From Margaritifera margaritifera (taxonomy: Eukaryota; Mollusca; Bivalvia; Unionida; Margaritiferidae), in contig JAQPZY010000620.1 of NCBI GenBank assembly GCA_029931535.1, forward strand, positions 62,001-126,000: a stretch of DNA of 64,000 bases. The letters run 5' to 3'. Positions 23,940 through 36,659 of this stretch are shown piece after piece; position 1 is the first letter of the stretch, and each line of letters begins with the position of its first letter. The position numbers and the translations under genes were made by a program. The notes under the pieces were generated by a model. The model did not search any database. It was given only the letters and a program-made list of their open reading frames with translations, and had not been told where the DNA came from.

Positions 23940-24870
23940 GTAGTTTGCATTAGGACTCGACTTATGAACGAGTAATCGACGGTGGCTCGAATTTTCGGAC
24001 GAAATAATCAAGGCTCACACTAGGAGCATATCATTAAACTTATATGAATTGTAATGTTCAAAAACGATTTGCAATTGAGCTTCATGAAAACTGTATGCGG
24101 GGACAAAATGTTGTCTTGTGAACGTGCTCAAGTTGACATGTTATGAAAAAGCTGCCGGTTCAGCCAGGTAATAATGTTTAAAGTTTATTTTTAATGTTAT
24201 AATTTTGAGAATTATACAGGGAGGGAGGTCACAAAATGTATTATACTTATATTGATGCCGACTGCGGGGATACATGTGCACCAAAGCATTATAGGAGATA
24301 ATGACACCATCATTTACTTAGACCACCGGAATATATTTCTTATATGACGGTCATTGGAGACGTGTGTGCAGTTAGCATGGGTTCTACTAACCTACGGGTA
24401 TATCAGAAAGTGTAAGTAAATGGTTGGGATGTTCCATATATCCAGAGAGCACTGAGGTTTGTAAAAGCTTGCACATTTTTATAGGTCTCCACATCACTCG
24501 GATTTGGAAGTTTTCTGATACGTTAGAAATGCTAAAATAAGATGCACTACCGCAAACCTTCACAGCTTTGTTTTCCAACACCAGTTTCTTATTTCGACTC
24601 TGTAAATCCATTGTGATATTTCATGCATATTATTTTACCTTATATCAACTAAACAAACCAGCGTGTCAAGCTTTGCAATTAAGTGTTTGGAAATATTCCC
24701 TGCAGCTTGGACATGATCACAAATGCAACAAAGTCCTTCCAATCTCCTCTTCATACCTAGGATGTGCTAAGAAATGGTTGGACAAATTAGCCGTGTATTT
24801 CTTTCCAACTATCACGAATTAGCAAATATAAAAATCCTGCCTGGGCAGGCGACAGGACATCAAAGAAACA
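23940..24870. other. Unassigned sequence
   Basis: The minus-strand frame at 24,387-24,611 is protein-like in composition, but no family, signal or convincing splice pair was recognised. The plus frame at 24,568-24,822 is likewise unassigned. Confidence 0.4.
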
Positions 24871-24872
24871 AT

Positions 24873-25115
24873 TATAGTTCGTTCCACACAGCATCGCTGA
24901 TCATATCCATTTCTGTTTCTTGTTGATTTTTTACATCAGCGTCTCGAAATGTAGCTAAAATTACCGAACTCGTTTCGAACACGAATGATTTAAACATAAT
25001 TTGTATCGACATACAGCGCAACACCATCCATTCGACACATGCTGAAAAAGAGTGGATTTTGTACAGTCATCAGCCATGTTCGTTCTGGAGTTGTGGAAGA
25101 GTCCATTTTTGATAC
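24873..25115 (+). repeat. Left arm of a long inverted repeat (pair with 29,800-30,034)
   Basis: Reading inward, the left arm starts tatagttcgttccacacagc then atcg. The reverse complement of 30,034 downward starts tatagttcgttccgtacagc then atcg. Further matching segments include ca(g/g)cgtct..aaatgtagctaaaa, tcgtttcg.acacgaa, cgacatacagcg.aacac and gtggaagagtc. The arms are about 235-245 bp and perhaps 70-75 percent alike by eye. This could be the terminal inverted repeats of one roughly 5.2-kb element, or two copies of one repeat in opposite orientation. Confidence 0.65.
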
Positions 25116-25336
25116 AGCTCTGAGACTTATGGGAACCGTCGCGTGCCACAGGTAAACAAACATCATCATCTGCAGCGTCTATAGTTTTATTTCATTACCA
25201 TTCTACATTCGCTAAAAATGTCAATGTCAAAAAAAATATAAACAAAAATAAATAAAACAACTAAAGAAAAAATTGCCTAAAAATGAATGTCATCAACATT
25301 TGAATATAATGTAATGCACATTAAGCAGCTTTGGAT

Positions 25337-25393
25337 ACTACTACTACTGCTACTACTACTACTACTACTACTAATAATAATAATAATAATAAT
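25337..25393. repeat. (CTA)n(TAA)n triplet repeat
   Basis: CTA units with one tgc change, then TAA units. Confidence 0.95.
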
Positions 25394-26497
25394 GCTCCTG
25401 CTGATCTATTTCACCTCTTTCAAATGTTATTTTTAAAACCATTTTAAATGATTACTGAATAGCTTAACTTCAGTGTATTATTTGTGGTTTTTTAAAAGGT
25501 AAATCATTTATTTATTTATTTAAATCCATATATTTATTTTCAACACCCATATTTAAGTGCCCAAAATAGCATTACATCAGTCATATAGCCCCTTTATTGT
25601 TATTACGCAAGTCCATTATTATCAATGGTTGTCTTTATTTATATAGCTATAATCCAATAATAAATTCAATTTCTTTTTTAAGCAAGGTAAAGCATTATTT
25701 TGTAATATACACAAAAGATACAAACTGTGCCTCCTATTTTAATTGAGAATAACCGTGTTGGTTAATATGTTAATTATGTACCTTTCACCATCACCAGATC
25801 TTTGACAACAATTTTGTCCATTTGTACATTGTTTTTATTTTAAATGTAACTTACTTTTGCAAGTCTGCCTATAACTATTATGAGTTTGGCATTGGTATGG
25901 AGAAAAATCCATCCAATAGGTAGAGGAAAAATATATTGTCTTGAGGGGGAAAAACTGAAAATACATTTTGGTTAAGTAAAAATGATTGGCATTGTCAGAG
26001 AGAGGGTTCAATGGTTAAACATTTTATTTTCCTTTTTAACCTTTAATCTATGAATAAGACCTGGACATTACGTACTGCAACTGATATATATTAGAGCATT
26101 GCAATACTGACTGATGTACAGTATAAACTACATCCAGAGAACATAAAGTTGAAAAGAAATTGCAATTATTTCACTCTTGCAAATTTTGCAGTATTTAATT
26201 CCAAACAATATTTTATTTATTTCCATTACATAAGTTATTTTGTATTCCATAGTGATTTTCTTTATCCAAACACATTGTAAAGTGAGAATATTGATTTCAC
26301 TTGTGTTCATCGATTCGCCTGTCTTTTGATAAGCCTCGCTATCTATTGTATATGGCTTATGGCTCTATGTCAATAAAATCTAATACAAAAAAGTTTTATT
26401 TATCATACCTCAATACAGCATGCTCACAGGCTTACCAAGCAATGGAATAAATATAAATTTTTATATATTTTATGCACAATTTTACATTTAGAAATCA

Positions 26498-26501
<4 letters not shown>

Positions 26502-26562
<61 letters not shown>
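26502..26562. repeat. (TA)n microsatellite
   Basis: Perfect TA run of about 30 units. Confidence 0.97.
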
Positions 26563-26564
<2 letters not shown>

Positions 26565-27202
26565 TATTTCATCAATATAATTTAATTTAAAGAAAAATAT
26601 TTATAATATACTTTATGAATTATTTTGTAAAAGTCAAACAATTTGATTAACAATATGTAATTAAAATATTTTTCAGTTGAAACATACATAGGAGGGTGAG
26701 GGTCAGAAAAAAAGCAAATTAACATGCAGAATTAAAGCCAAGTTATATAACATAACAATAATATAATTTCCAATTTAATTATAATAGTAATAGATTGCTT
26801 CCAATTTTGTAGCTCTGCTGGTCAGAGATGAGTAAAACACTTATTAAATGGCATATTGTATGTCGTCCACACATTAAGAAAGTTTTCAACTGCTTCTCCA
26901 CGTATAGTTGGTTGTAATTGAAAAGAGTTCAGATTGGATGTCCAACTGGGTCATTTCATGATGTCCAAACATCTATTATTGACTAGATGAATGCCACTCC
27001 AATTGAATTCATATAATGCTGAAAAGAACTGCAACAGGTTTTACTCTACTGTAACTGTTTCATATTCTTGAGTTATGGTAGGTTTATAAATGTACAATAT
27101 TGTTTTCAAACATGTAACATTCACTGCTTACAAAGCATGTAGGGTATATCAAATTTATTACATATCAACTGATGTGTTATCTTTGGCAATTGTAATGTAA
27201 AA

Positions 27203-27203
<1 letters not shown>

Positions 27204-27261
<58 letters not shown>

Positions 27262-27262
27262 T

Positions 27263-27328
<66 letters not shown>
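27204..27328. repeat. (TA)n-(CA)n-(TA)n compound microsatellite
   Basis: TA run to 27,256, a short gagata spacer, CA units to 27,277, then TA units to 27,328. Confidence 0.97.
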
Positions 27329-27331
<3 letters not shown>

Positions 27332-28504
27332 TGTGTGAAAATTATTATATTTTATATTAAATGTATAATGCACCTCAGTCAAAAGACAACGTATATATTA
27401 AGTGCTCCATTTACTGTGTTTACATTTTTGGACGAAGTACACTATTTATTTTGCAATGCTCAAATAATTTCTGTTTGTCCCATTTACGTTAGCAGAGAAC
27501 ACAGTTATCATTTTAAAAACCAAAATCAGTTGATTTCCCAAACAAAAGTTTAAATTCAAACGAAGTACAAAAAGCTTAATTTAGATGAATTATTGTATCT
27601 TGATTAGTACACACCCATATGTTCAAAGGTAACTAAATCCTTTCCCATAGACCGCAATGTTATTGGGCCATAGACCACAATCTAAATGTTTCTGAAAATG
27701 AATTTGTTATCCTTGCAAATTTGACACATATTGTATATAAACTTTGATACAAATAGCATTGACTTACCCTTTTATGCCATCAGTAATACATATTGCACTG
27801 TTTTTGTATAGCTAAACTGGGCTGTAATGTCACACCATTAGTCTGCAGAAAGTTAATTCCCCATTTTTACATGTCATATGGGATGTGTAAATTTGGATTA
27901 AAAGAAATAAAAATGAACCTAATAACACAGAATCATGTTAGAGAAACTTAATTAGATTGAAACATTTTGCTAGATCGAGCTAGTTAGGATTGGTAATTGT
28001 CAGCACTCAATGAATGTTCTTTGCTCACAAATATTTCATAATATTTTCAATAATTATGCAACAACACGGTCAAGATTTTTTGCTATTTATTACAAATGCA
28101 ACTGTATTATGGATAACTTTGACAGCAGTCATTTATAGTATGTGTTTATCAGGAATTTTATCTTGGACAATATATGAATAACAACTAACTCGATTTTCAT
28201 TTTAAATGTGAACAGAAACATGGAATCTAACATTAAAACATGGCCTGCACTTTTCAATTGCTCATCACAATTACTGGTATATGTTTTCAATGTGGCATAA
28301 CCTCCTGTGCCACATTATTATCATAAATGTGATATGCATCAATTCAACTCAGTTTCATATCGAAACACACTTTTAAGTGACCATTGATAAGTACTTTGAA
28401 ACGAAATCTGTGCCACTATGCCAAAGGACAATTTGCTTATAACGTATTTCACCATCCCTACTGTAAGAAACATGTCATATAGTTACAGCGTACTAAACCT
28501 AGTG

Positions 28505-28660
28505 GGAGACACAGTCGCTGAGTGATTAAGGTTGTGACTCAAGATTGATTTCATATCAAACGAGGAAATGAAGTCATCACAAGGACCAGAGAAAATCCAA
28601 TTAGTCTTTACAAACCAGGGCATAATCTTGAGTTATCATCACCTTTTCTTTAAGAATCGT
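28505..28660 (+). mobile_element. Degraded tRNA-headed SINE
   Basis: gacacagtcgctgagtgatt (28,508-28,527) followed by aaggttgtgactcaag matches the A-box half of a tRNA-like SINE head. The B-box region is altered (about 28,550-28,565). Confidence 0.45.
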
Positions 28661-29799
28661 TGCTTCTTGGAACAACTGACCTGAAACATGTTTTAAATGA
28701 GGCGAATGTAATCCAGACTGTAATGATTTGTCCTTTGAATTATCTCCAGACTGTTAGCAATGTAAACACATCCCAACAATCCTATACGTTTAGATACAAA
28801 TATGAAAAAAATGGTCATGAAAAGTTCACAAAACAATAGATGACTGTGGATCCAATATATCATGAAGTAAGTATTGCGGGTTTAAATACCAGCAGGATGA
28901 CTTTCAGGTTCTGAAGTATGAAGCTTTTTTTTCTTTTTAAATCTCCGTTGCAGGCCATTATTGTGTACATGCACTAGTATTAACAAATAACAAAACTTCC
29001 ACATTCATAATCACATGTTCAGAGGAAGCTTCTGGCAAGTACTTACTACTATAAAATTAACCAGACAAGGAAACTGTACTATAATAGGGTTAATAGAATC
29101 TTAATTTTAGATCCATTGAAGAAATCTATATCCAGATATAACAGTTGTATGAGCTGAACATAAAAGAAACATATTTTGGTGACTATTTAAATATCATGGT
29201 AATCATACTTTTAAACATAAGTGTCTCTATCACGAATATACGCGATCACTATCCCAATGCTAGCTTATTTTTCACTTTAATTCGCTTACTATATAGTCTC
29301 TGCAAAAATAACTTCAGAAGGCAAATAGTAAACATTGAAGCTGATGGCATGCCGGGAAAGTATAGTACAGATCAAAGATTATACTGATTTCTTTCAAAGC
29401 GAATTTTTCATTATTATGCTACCAATTAGCATAAATTCGGTAATAAGTTGTCTTAATGCTAAATTACTATACTCTCCAAATACTTCTATAAAGGATGTCG
29501 TAGAAATGTATGGATTCGAAAATATGTAACTGCTTGTGAATGATAACTTGAAATGAAATATGTCTTTTATAAACAATTAAAAAAATGACTTAATGTCTGT
29601 TTATGCTATGGTTTGTCTGATGAGCTATAAAATATAGATTTCGATTCAAAGAAAAAGACTTGCTGTGAGAAGCATATTGTCTAAAATAGTTTAAGTACAT
29701 GTACATGTATAGCGATGCAACTGCCAAGAAGTCACAAAGGAGGTAACTACATTATGACCGAAGATAGCTGAACAGGGAAGCTGATCATTCCTTAATAAA

Positions 29800-30034
29800 C
29801 AATCGACTCTTCCACAGGTCATGGCGGCGTCGAAGAATTTGATGTAAAGAGACAACCCTGTGTAAGCATGGATTGAATTCGATATGTTACGCTGTATGTC
29901 GGTTCGAATGGTGTCAAAATAGTTCGTGCGCGAAACGAATTAGGCAGTTTTAGCTACATTTAAAGACGCTGACCTAAACATTCACTGAGCTACAGACGCG
30001 GATATCATTTACGATGCTGTACGGAACGAACTAT
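29800..30034 (-). repeat. Right arm of the long inverted repeat
   Basis: Inverted partner of 24,873-25,115, described there. The outer end is ...ggaacgaactata at 30,022-30,034. Flanking TA on both sides would fit a TA target, but TA is common here and this is not diagnostic. Confidence 0.65.
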
Positions 30035-30439
30035 AGTGTCATTTACCTAACTATGGTTCAGTCAAAATAATGATTAGACCCAGAATAAATTGCAACAGAA
30101 ATTAAACCAGTTGCATTTGAGTTGTAAGGTTGTATGGATTCACATATAAATAGTCACCCAAATTCCCAGGGATGGAAAATTGGTTAATTAGCCATAGTTA
30201 ATTAACTAATAAACTATCAGTCACAGTTATATTAATAATGAAGTCTGTGGAAGATACATGGAGCATAACATAGTGTGTGATACATCATTTGAAATTCCAT
30301 TTCGTTCACTTTCCAATAAAGTTTATATTTTGTTCATAGCATTCTAATTGTCACAGTTATGACAATCCTCAAACTCTATTAAAACGGTGTCTAATTATAA
30401 TTGCGTTCTTGTGTTACACTCCCGTTTCAATTGCACAAC

Positions 30440-33355
30440 CAAGACATCTGTTGTTTTTATGCAGAAGTTCAAACGTATGAATGGTAGTGCAGCAGTCTCT
30501 CACGGTACTGAACTACCTGGGTATAAACAAGGGCATTTTACACATTTTATAGGCGACACTATTGACAATAATCTGGTAGCATTGGATGGTAAGAAAACAT
30601 TCCATGGAATGGGTATAATTGCTGCCATAACACCAGGGACATAAATCAAATGATATATTCCCAAAGTACAAGTGATTGCAAGGGACATACATGCAGTGGG
30701 GTGAAAAATAATGATTTCTATAGGAAGAACAGTATCATGACAGATAAGCTGATCTACGCGGCACCGAAGGCTTTAAATGTGATAGAGCCCACATCATCTT
30801 TTGATCTTTTGTTGAAAGTAATATGGCCTCTCAAATCCCCTCGTCTTTTATGATCCAGTATGATGCAGGCAGTTTATCAAGGATTACACCCTGGCATTTT
30901 ATCAAGGAGAACACCCTGGCAGTTTATCAAGGAGAACACACTGGCAAGACATCAGTTGCATTTTTGCCCATGATAGTTATGGATCCGAATTATATGTCAT
31001 GTATAACCTCAACCATGAAGTGAGTTTGTAATCAATAAAGAAAGTAGAGCTTTGTACCCATTCTGAACTTTGACTAGACCCTGTGGTGGAAGTCAATGAT
31101 AATCAAACTAGAAGAAGGAAATGAAGATGGAATTAGAGACATTGCGTTCGAGGTTAGATGGTCTGCATATTATTATGAGCTCTCTTGGAAGCATTGGGTA
31201 CATCATAGCAGGCTCCGGTTTGCATGAAGTTCTATAAGATGTATATGCCAGTACTGAAGTTGGACAGATATTAAGTGGAAGGGCCATGGCAAAAGGTTTT
31301 CGTGCGCATTTTCTTGTGGACACCGTGCTTCATGCATTGTTTGTTCATGATACTTTCAAGGTGCCTTTACCTAATGATGACCATCAAGTCGCAAAAAGTA
31401 ATGAATCCGCGTTTGAAGTTGATAAAGAGAGCGATAGTGACACCACCTCTGACATGGTAAAGTTAGAAAAGGAAGCTAGAGAAAGTCATAATCAGACTGA
31501 GCATGTAGAAACAGAAAATGATATTGACCAAGACATTGGAGAATCCATGAAAATGTCATGGACTATGAAACCAACTGTCTAATTTCTGTCATTTTTTGAG
31601 AATTCATCGTAAATTAGAAGACCCAAAACGCTACCAACAAAGTGGAACTGCCACGCTATGGGTAGAATACATGCATATGTTGGACATCCTCCGTCGTTTT
31701 AATAAAGCTGAGAGAATGGGCAATTGGCAACTGCACCTGAGCTCTTTCAGTGATGATGCCTTATTTTGCCGCCTCTGGACATAACGCTAGCAACAATATA
31801 ACACTTTTCATTATAATGCGATTCCAGATATAAGATGGTACCAATATGGACCCTATAACCAAACTGTAAAAAATATATTTACATAAACTAAAATTCTGCA
31901 TGGACTGTATGTCTAGCTGGTATTTTGTTTATTCCACCCCACCCCCCACCCCCCATCCAGATACACATACATGCATTCACTGATATTTCAATCATTATTG
32001 CTATACCACAGTTCGATAGATAACATGGTTAGCACTAATAGACCCCAGCTACCACATTATAACTACAGAGAAATCTATATGTAGATGAAGTGAAGAAACA
32101 ATCGGTCATTACTGTGTGCATATTCTACACAATCTGCAACTATTTAAAATATGGTAAAAGTCAACCCTAAGAATAACTTGTTCGCACGTTGAATCGGTAC
32201 AGGCATATGTGATGGATGACCTTCGGAACAAAAGGAGATCTCACAGAATTTACTCAAATTTTGAAGAATATTTTGTCAAATCTCATGCTCTGGTATTCTG
32301 GATGTATCACATACTGTCAATGATGTGGTCAGTGATGTCTCCTTCACCAATGGAATAATAATAACCCCTAAACACATGCTCAACAAAAATGGGATCTGCT
32401 TATATTATTAATACTCTATTTGAGAAAATTACAGTATGATCTTACGAAGTCAAAAGGAAGAGTTTCTTAATAATAAGAATACAAGCAACGCTTCATAAAC
32501 TTGCTTAGTGATAACTTACAAAAGAATTACTGTGTTACTCATTATGTAAACGGAGATGCTGACTCCTCATAGTGTTTACTGCAGTAGAAATTGTGACGGT
32601 GAACGCAACTGTTGTTGTAAGAGAAGACACATTTAGAAGTACTTCTTGTGCATTACGCTGATCTTACCACCGATATAATCTTCGTAAGGCCTGAACCAAA
32701 ACCAAGTTCAATAAGAAAAGTAAAAGTCTAGAACATTAAAGTTATAAAGGAAACACTTGGATAAAAACTGTGCACCTTGACACTCCTAATGCATGCACTC
32801 CTTGGATGTGACGCAGCATCCAGAATTTTTGGAATAGGAAAAGGTTTAGCTCTACAAAAAGAACAAAAGGATTAAAGTTTCAAGATCTGATTCCTACCTT
32901 TACAAATGCCAGTGCAGACATTGTCATTACTGCAGGAGACCATGCCTTTATTTGCATGTTCAGTGAAAAATATGGAGAATGGCTGGACAGTCTCCGTTAG
33001 GACAAGTTCTGTGAGAAAGGTGCAAATAGTAGCGGTTCTTTACAGTTACAGAGTTTACCATCAACTGCTGCTGCAGCAAAGTACAACAGTTTAAGAGTGT
33101 ACTATCAAGTCCAGCAGTGAATGGGTGTTACAAATTTGAATCCAGCAGAATGGGGTTGGAAAATTGATGAGAGTGGGGTGTTACATAAGATGACTTTTTA
33201 ACTCCAGTACCAAAGGAACTTCTGCAGAGAGTACAATGCAAGTGCCAAAAGGATTATAGTACTTTGAGATGCAGTTGTAACAAACACAATTTAGAATGTT
33301 CAACAGCCTGTGGACATGATAGAGGCACAACTTATTTCAACACCACACATTAAAC
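30440..33355 (+). pseudogene. Decayed gene of an invertebrate-wide uncharacterised family ending in a CXC cysteine motif
   Basis: Ordered coding segments in several plus frames belong to one long protein. They are: AAVSHGTELPGY (about 30,490) and TFHGMGIIAAITPGT (about 30,597-30,642); RAHFLVDTVLHALFVHDTF (about 31,301-31,360) followed by an acidic stretch; LWVEYMHMLDILRRF and NWQLHLSS (about 31,660-31,750); ITAGDHAF (about 32,925); NLNPAEWGWKIDESG (about 33,134-33,178); and a cysteine cluster QCKCQKDYSTLRCSCNK..EC then ACGHDRG (about 33,230-33,325). The cluster resembles the CXC/tesmin-type zinc motif. From memory, proteins with this order recur in many copies in mollusc and other invertebrate genomes, which suggests a mobile or expanded family. 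At least eight stops or frame changes break it here, so it is a pseudogene. Its biochemical role is unknown to me. Confidence 0.8.
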
Positions 33356-33749
33356 ATTGAAAGAAGAAGAAGACGATGATTTTAAAGAAAATATTTATGC
33401 TATTTAGACTGGTTTAAAAAAAATGTTTTTAATATCTTCATATATATATCAACGAAACAAGCGTAAAAAATATCTTTACAAAGGTGCATTATATGACCAT
33501 GTACCTATCATAGTCTTCTTATTATTCGCGCACGCTTGAAAAGTGAGCGTAATTTAATTAGTTAATTAATAATGCAATTTTTAATTAATTTTCCATCATT
33601 AGATTTTGGGGGACTTTTTATCTATTGATATATAGACCTTTCCAAGTATAATACGATCAAAATCAATTCAGTTGTAATTTGTCCTAGGTCAAGCCTCTAT
33701 TTTGAATAAATTTACTGGACTAATATCTAAATACAAATGAAGAACAAGT

Positions 33750-34200
33750 CGCTCTAATAATACATTTGTTTTAGACCGCCACGAAAACTGATTGCTAGCC
33801 AATCAATGTGATATAAAAACGGCAAGGATAAATCTGTAAATCAACTTATTTTCACCACACATAACAAGTAATCAAGCATGATAAACAATTTACTGTGTTG
33901 CACGCACACCATTTCAAAACTTAGTGAGAAAAGTTGAGAAAGAACTGGGTAAACGTTACCTTGACAGTTTAACGTATCAACAAAAAATAAAATAATGTTT
34001 AAACAGGTTTCATTGTTGTTTCTTCAAGGGGTGTGGTAAATCGACTGTTGAGAATTTTCTTTCTTTCTAATTGGCATGATGATCATATGAAAATATTGTT
34101 TGAAAGATACATTTTTATCAATAGTTTACAGCCAAATGAAATAAGATTAGCATCGGAATTTTTCTGAATATTATGAAATTCTCGGTTCATCGCGAGCCGC
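33750..34200 (-). repeat. Diverged duplicate of 7.59-8.10 kb including a degraded exon end
   Basis: Shares tagaccgcca(c/a)gaaaa, ccaatcaatgtgata and tgaaataagattag with the block at 7.59-8.08 kb in the same order and orientation. Near 34,160-34,200 the text gaatattatgaaattctcgg and gcgagccgctcc corresponds to the last codons of the 8.1 kb exon, but the frame there is not open. This suggests a dead paralogue of that gene. Confidence 0.55.
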
Positions 34201-34704
34201 TCCAAAATCCGATAGGTGGTGTTATGGTTTATGTAACCAACAAGTTAATGTTAACAATATGGTTGGAACACTTAGATACAACTATATAAGGTTTATGGAT
34301 ATAACTGTTTTGCAAAACGTTGTAATTATTTGATATGCGTAGTTTATAGACCTCCATGTATTCACATTTTTTTAAAAATTTGTTGAGATCGATCAGAACG
34401 CAGATGTTTTGAACGTACACTCACTTCTACATGAAGGAAGTGAATGATAACGAATACTGAAATCTGAGACAAACTCTGTCACTAAATATAATGCTTAGTT
34501 TATCATACTGTTTATAACCGACGAATTTCTCTATTATATTTGCCTATTCATTCTCACATACATATCCTGCTTAAGTTCTTTCACCGTGTGCATTTTGATC
34601 AAATATATTCATAGATAACAGTAATAATTCTGGAATGAACATACAATTCTACCAGTGAATGTATATATGGACTTACTACTAGTGAATGTACATATGGGCT
34701 CTAA
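34201..34704. other. Unassigned sequence upstream of the dead exon copy
   Basis: The minus frame at 34,229-34,420 carries three cysteines but has no acceptor or signal. It could be the remains of an upstream exon of the duplicated gene. Confidence 0.35.
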
Positions 34705-34830
34705 GACGCATGATGCATAACTGATTAATGTAAAGTTGAAAGGCATACATATGTCACAATTCACGACGCATGAGGCATAACTGCTTAATATCAACTTAAA
34801 AGTCATAAAGATATCACAATTTATGACTCA
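34705..34830 (+). repeat. Two diverged 60-bp tandem units
   Basis: gacgcatgatgcataactga at 34,705 and gacgcatgaggcataactgc at 34,765, each continuing with ttaat...atcacaatt. A shorter pair, agtgaatgtatatatgg / agtgaatgtacatatgg, lies just upstream (34,654 and 34,681). Confidence 0.7.
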
Positions 34831-36580
34831 CGATAATAATTGGTGAAAGGTTTTAAGTTGTTATCTTAAACATGTTTCCTAAGCTCACAAAGTAAAATAA
34901 TCATTTTCTTTTACGTGAAAAACTAATTACACTTATAATAGTATGTTTATTTTGGAACAATTTATCTTGAATGTCAAAACAATTGTTGTTCATGGTGGGG
35001 TCTTGTTAATATCATAAACAGGTATTCTCGCCCCTATATTTGAGCTTTAGTCTCCATTGGTAAGCTCCATTATGTCGATGGTAACACGCAAAAGTGTCAA
35101 AAAAATGAAGAGAATTGTGTATGAAGGTCCTACTAGTTACACTAATTGTAAAATAAACAGATGATAAACGCCCGTCTAGCAACATTAAAGTTCCTGATTC
35201 GAGACCCAGTTATCGTACCGCCTTTGTTGTAGGCTAGATTGTAATGTCAAACCATATTTGTCATGTACGTTTGTTTGTTAAGCCATATATACTTTGATAT
35301 TTAAATGTCTCTCAAAGCAACCTTTGCGAGCTACAATTCTTAACTGTCAATGTTTATATAATTAAAATACTAAGATTTGATGTATTTCTGGTCTTGTGTT
35401 ATAAACACGTTTTAGGATAGAAAGGTACTGTTGTTTCTTAGATCTGTTTATTGCTTTATAGAAATGTAACTTTATGTTTAGAAATCTCAAGCCTTATATG
35501 ACTAAATTGTGGCAATGAAATGAAGTCATCTTGATATCAGCGCGATGTTATTAGCCGCTAACGTATCGCTTAATACAGCAACATATTTCCGAAGTTAATA
35601 ATTGTTTCTGAATATGCAGTAGGATAGTAAAGTACGTGAAAATGCAACGTTACAAGTTCAAGACATTATGACACTTTTTTGAAGAGGTAATGCTAACATT
35701 TATATAATCAATATTAAAACATGACAGGGGTCACCTTTCAAACTACAAAAATAAAATGAACCCTTACTAGTCCGAACTCAGTCGAATATCTTCAGATTGA
35801 TGTAGTTAAGAACTCCAAAATCACCAATCAATCTATTAGGAATATTTTGTCAAAACGAAACTCCATGCCGATTGTTTGCGCTAAATATTGAAATGCACCT
35901 AATTAAGCGCCTCTTCCTTTTTATACAAGAAGACATACTCTTTCACAAATGTGTCCTGCATTAAAGTAGTTACAGTTTTGTCTCTGAAAAGTTGTAACCT
36001 TGTAACAAGTAATTATATGAGCTCACTTATGTTATGTCTTATCCTCTTCCTCCTCGTTTTCCCTCGTTTTGTTCAAATGTATGAAAATTATGGTCTACAC
36101 ACATACATAGTTTACGAAATTGAGCATGCAATCTTTATGTTTTCCAAACACTGAACATAGCAGACGAAAAGTCTCAAATACGAGATACGAAAAGTCATTG
36201 CAAATTTTCAATACTGACTTGACTAGCGTTCAAACGAAAATCATCAGATGAAGCAAACAGGTATTAGGGCCTTACTTGCAGTGAAATATTTGCTCGTGGA
36301 TCTGGATCTGGATGTAACAAGCAAAATGATCCCTACATTTCAGACTGAAATTTGTCTCTTGGAAAGCAGGTGCGTATCTAGTATGTTGGGTTAGTGGGGG
36401 CGCACATATTTAAGAGCAACACTTTTTTCAATTCTACATACATGTATAGAGTTTGAGTGATTATTTTGTGTTTTCGTGCAAGATAAGTATTCAACACCGT
36501 TCCTTGTTCAAAATATGCATTGTAATAATTCAATAAACTGTGCATCCATGCGATCAACTTCTTCTGCTTCTAGAAAAAAA
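34831..36580. other. Unassigned AT-rich sequence
   Basis: A possible tRNA-like B-box segment (cctgattcgagacccag, about 35,193-35,209) follows cgcccgtctagcaacatta and may be a SINE remnant. Otherwise nothing was recognised. Confidence 0.45.
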
Positions 36581-36583
36581 AGA

Positions 36584-36655
36584 GTAGTGTCGGGATTCGA
36601 ACCTCGGTGTCCAGTGAGCAGAACAAGCATAAATACTATTACGCCATGGAGGTTT
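36584..36655 (-). mobile_element. tRNA-like SINE head, minus strand
   Basis: On the minus strand, ccatggcgtaatagtattta (A-box side, about 36,649-36,630) and gaggttcgaatcccgacact (B box, about 36,606-36,587) are spaced as in a tRNA. The text continues into ctttttttctagaagcagaag (pyrimidine-rich, SINE body-like). The anticodon arm is not convincing, so it is a SINE head and not a functional tRNA. Confidence 0.65.
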
Positions 36656-36659
36656 CATC

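Larger units (their letters stand above)
25116..29799. other. AT-rich interior between the inverted arms, no transposase seen
   Basis: No open frame longer than about 80 codons looks like a transposase. The interior holds a (CTA)n(TAA)n tract (25,337-25,393), TA microsatellites (26,502-26,562; 27,204-27,328 with a short CA run inside) and a degraded SINE at 28.5 kb. If the arms bound one element, it is non-autonomous or heavily decayed. Confidence 0.5.

Noticed and set aside
36584..36655. Functional tRNA gene on the minus strand
   Set aside because: A and B boxes are present, but a paired anticodon arm and acceptor stem could not be drawn, and a SINE-like body follows.
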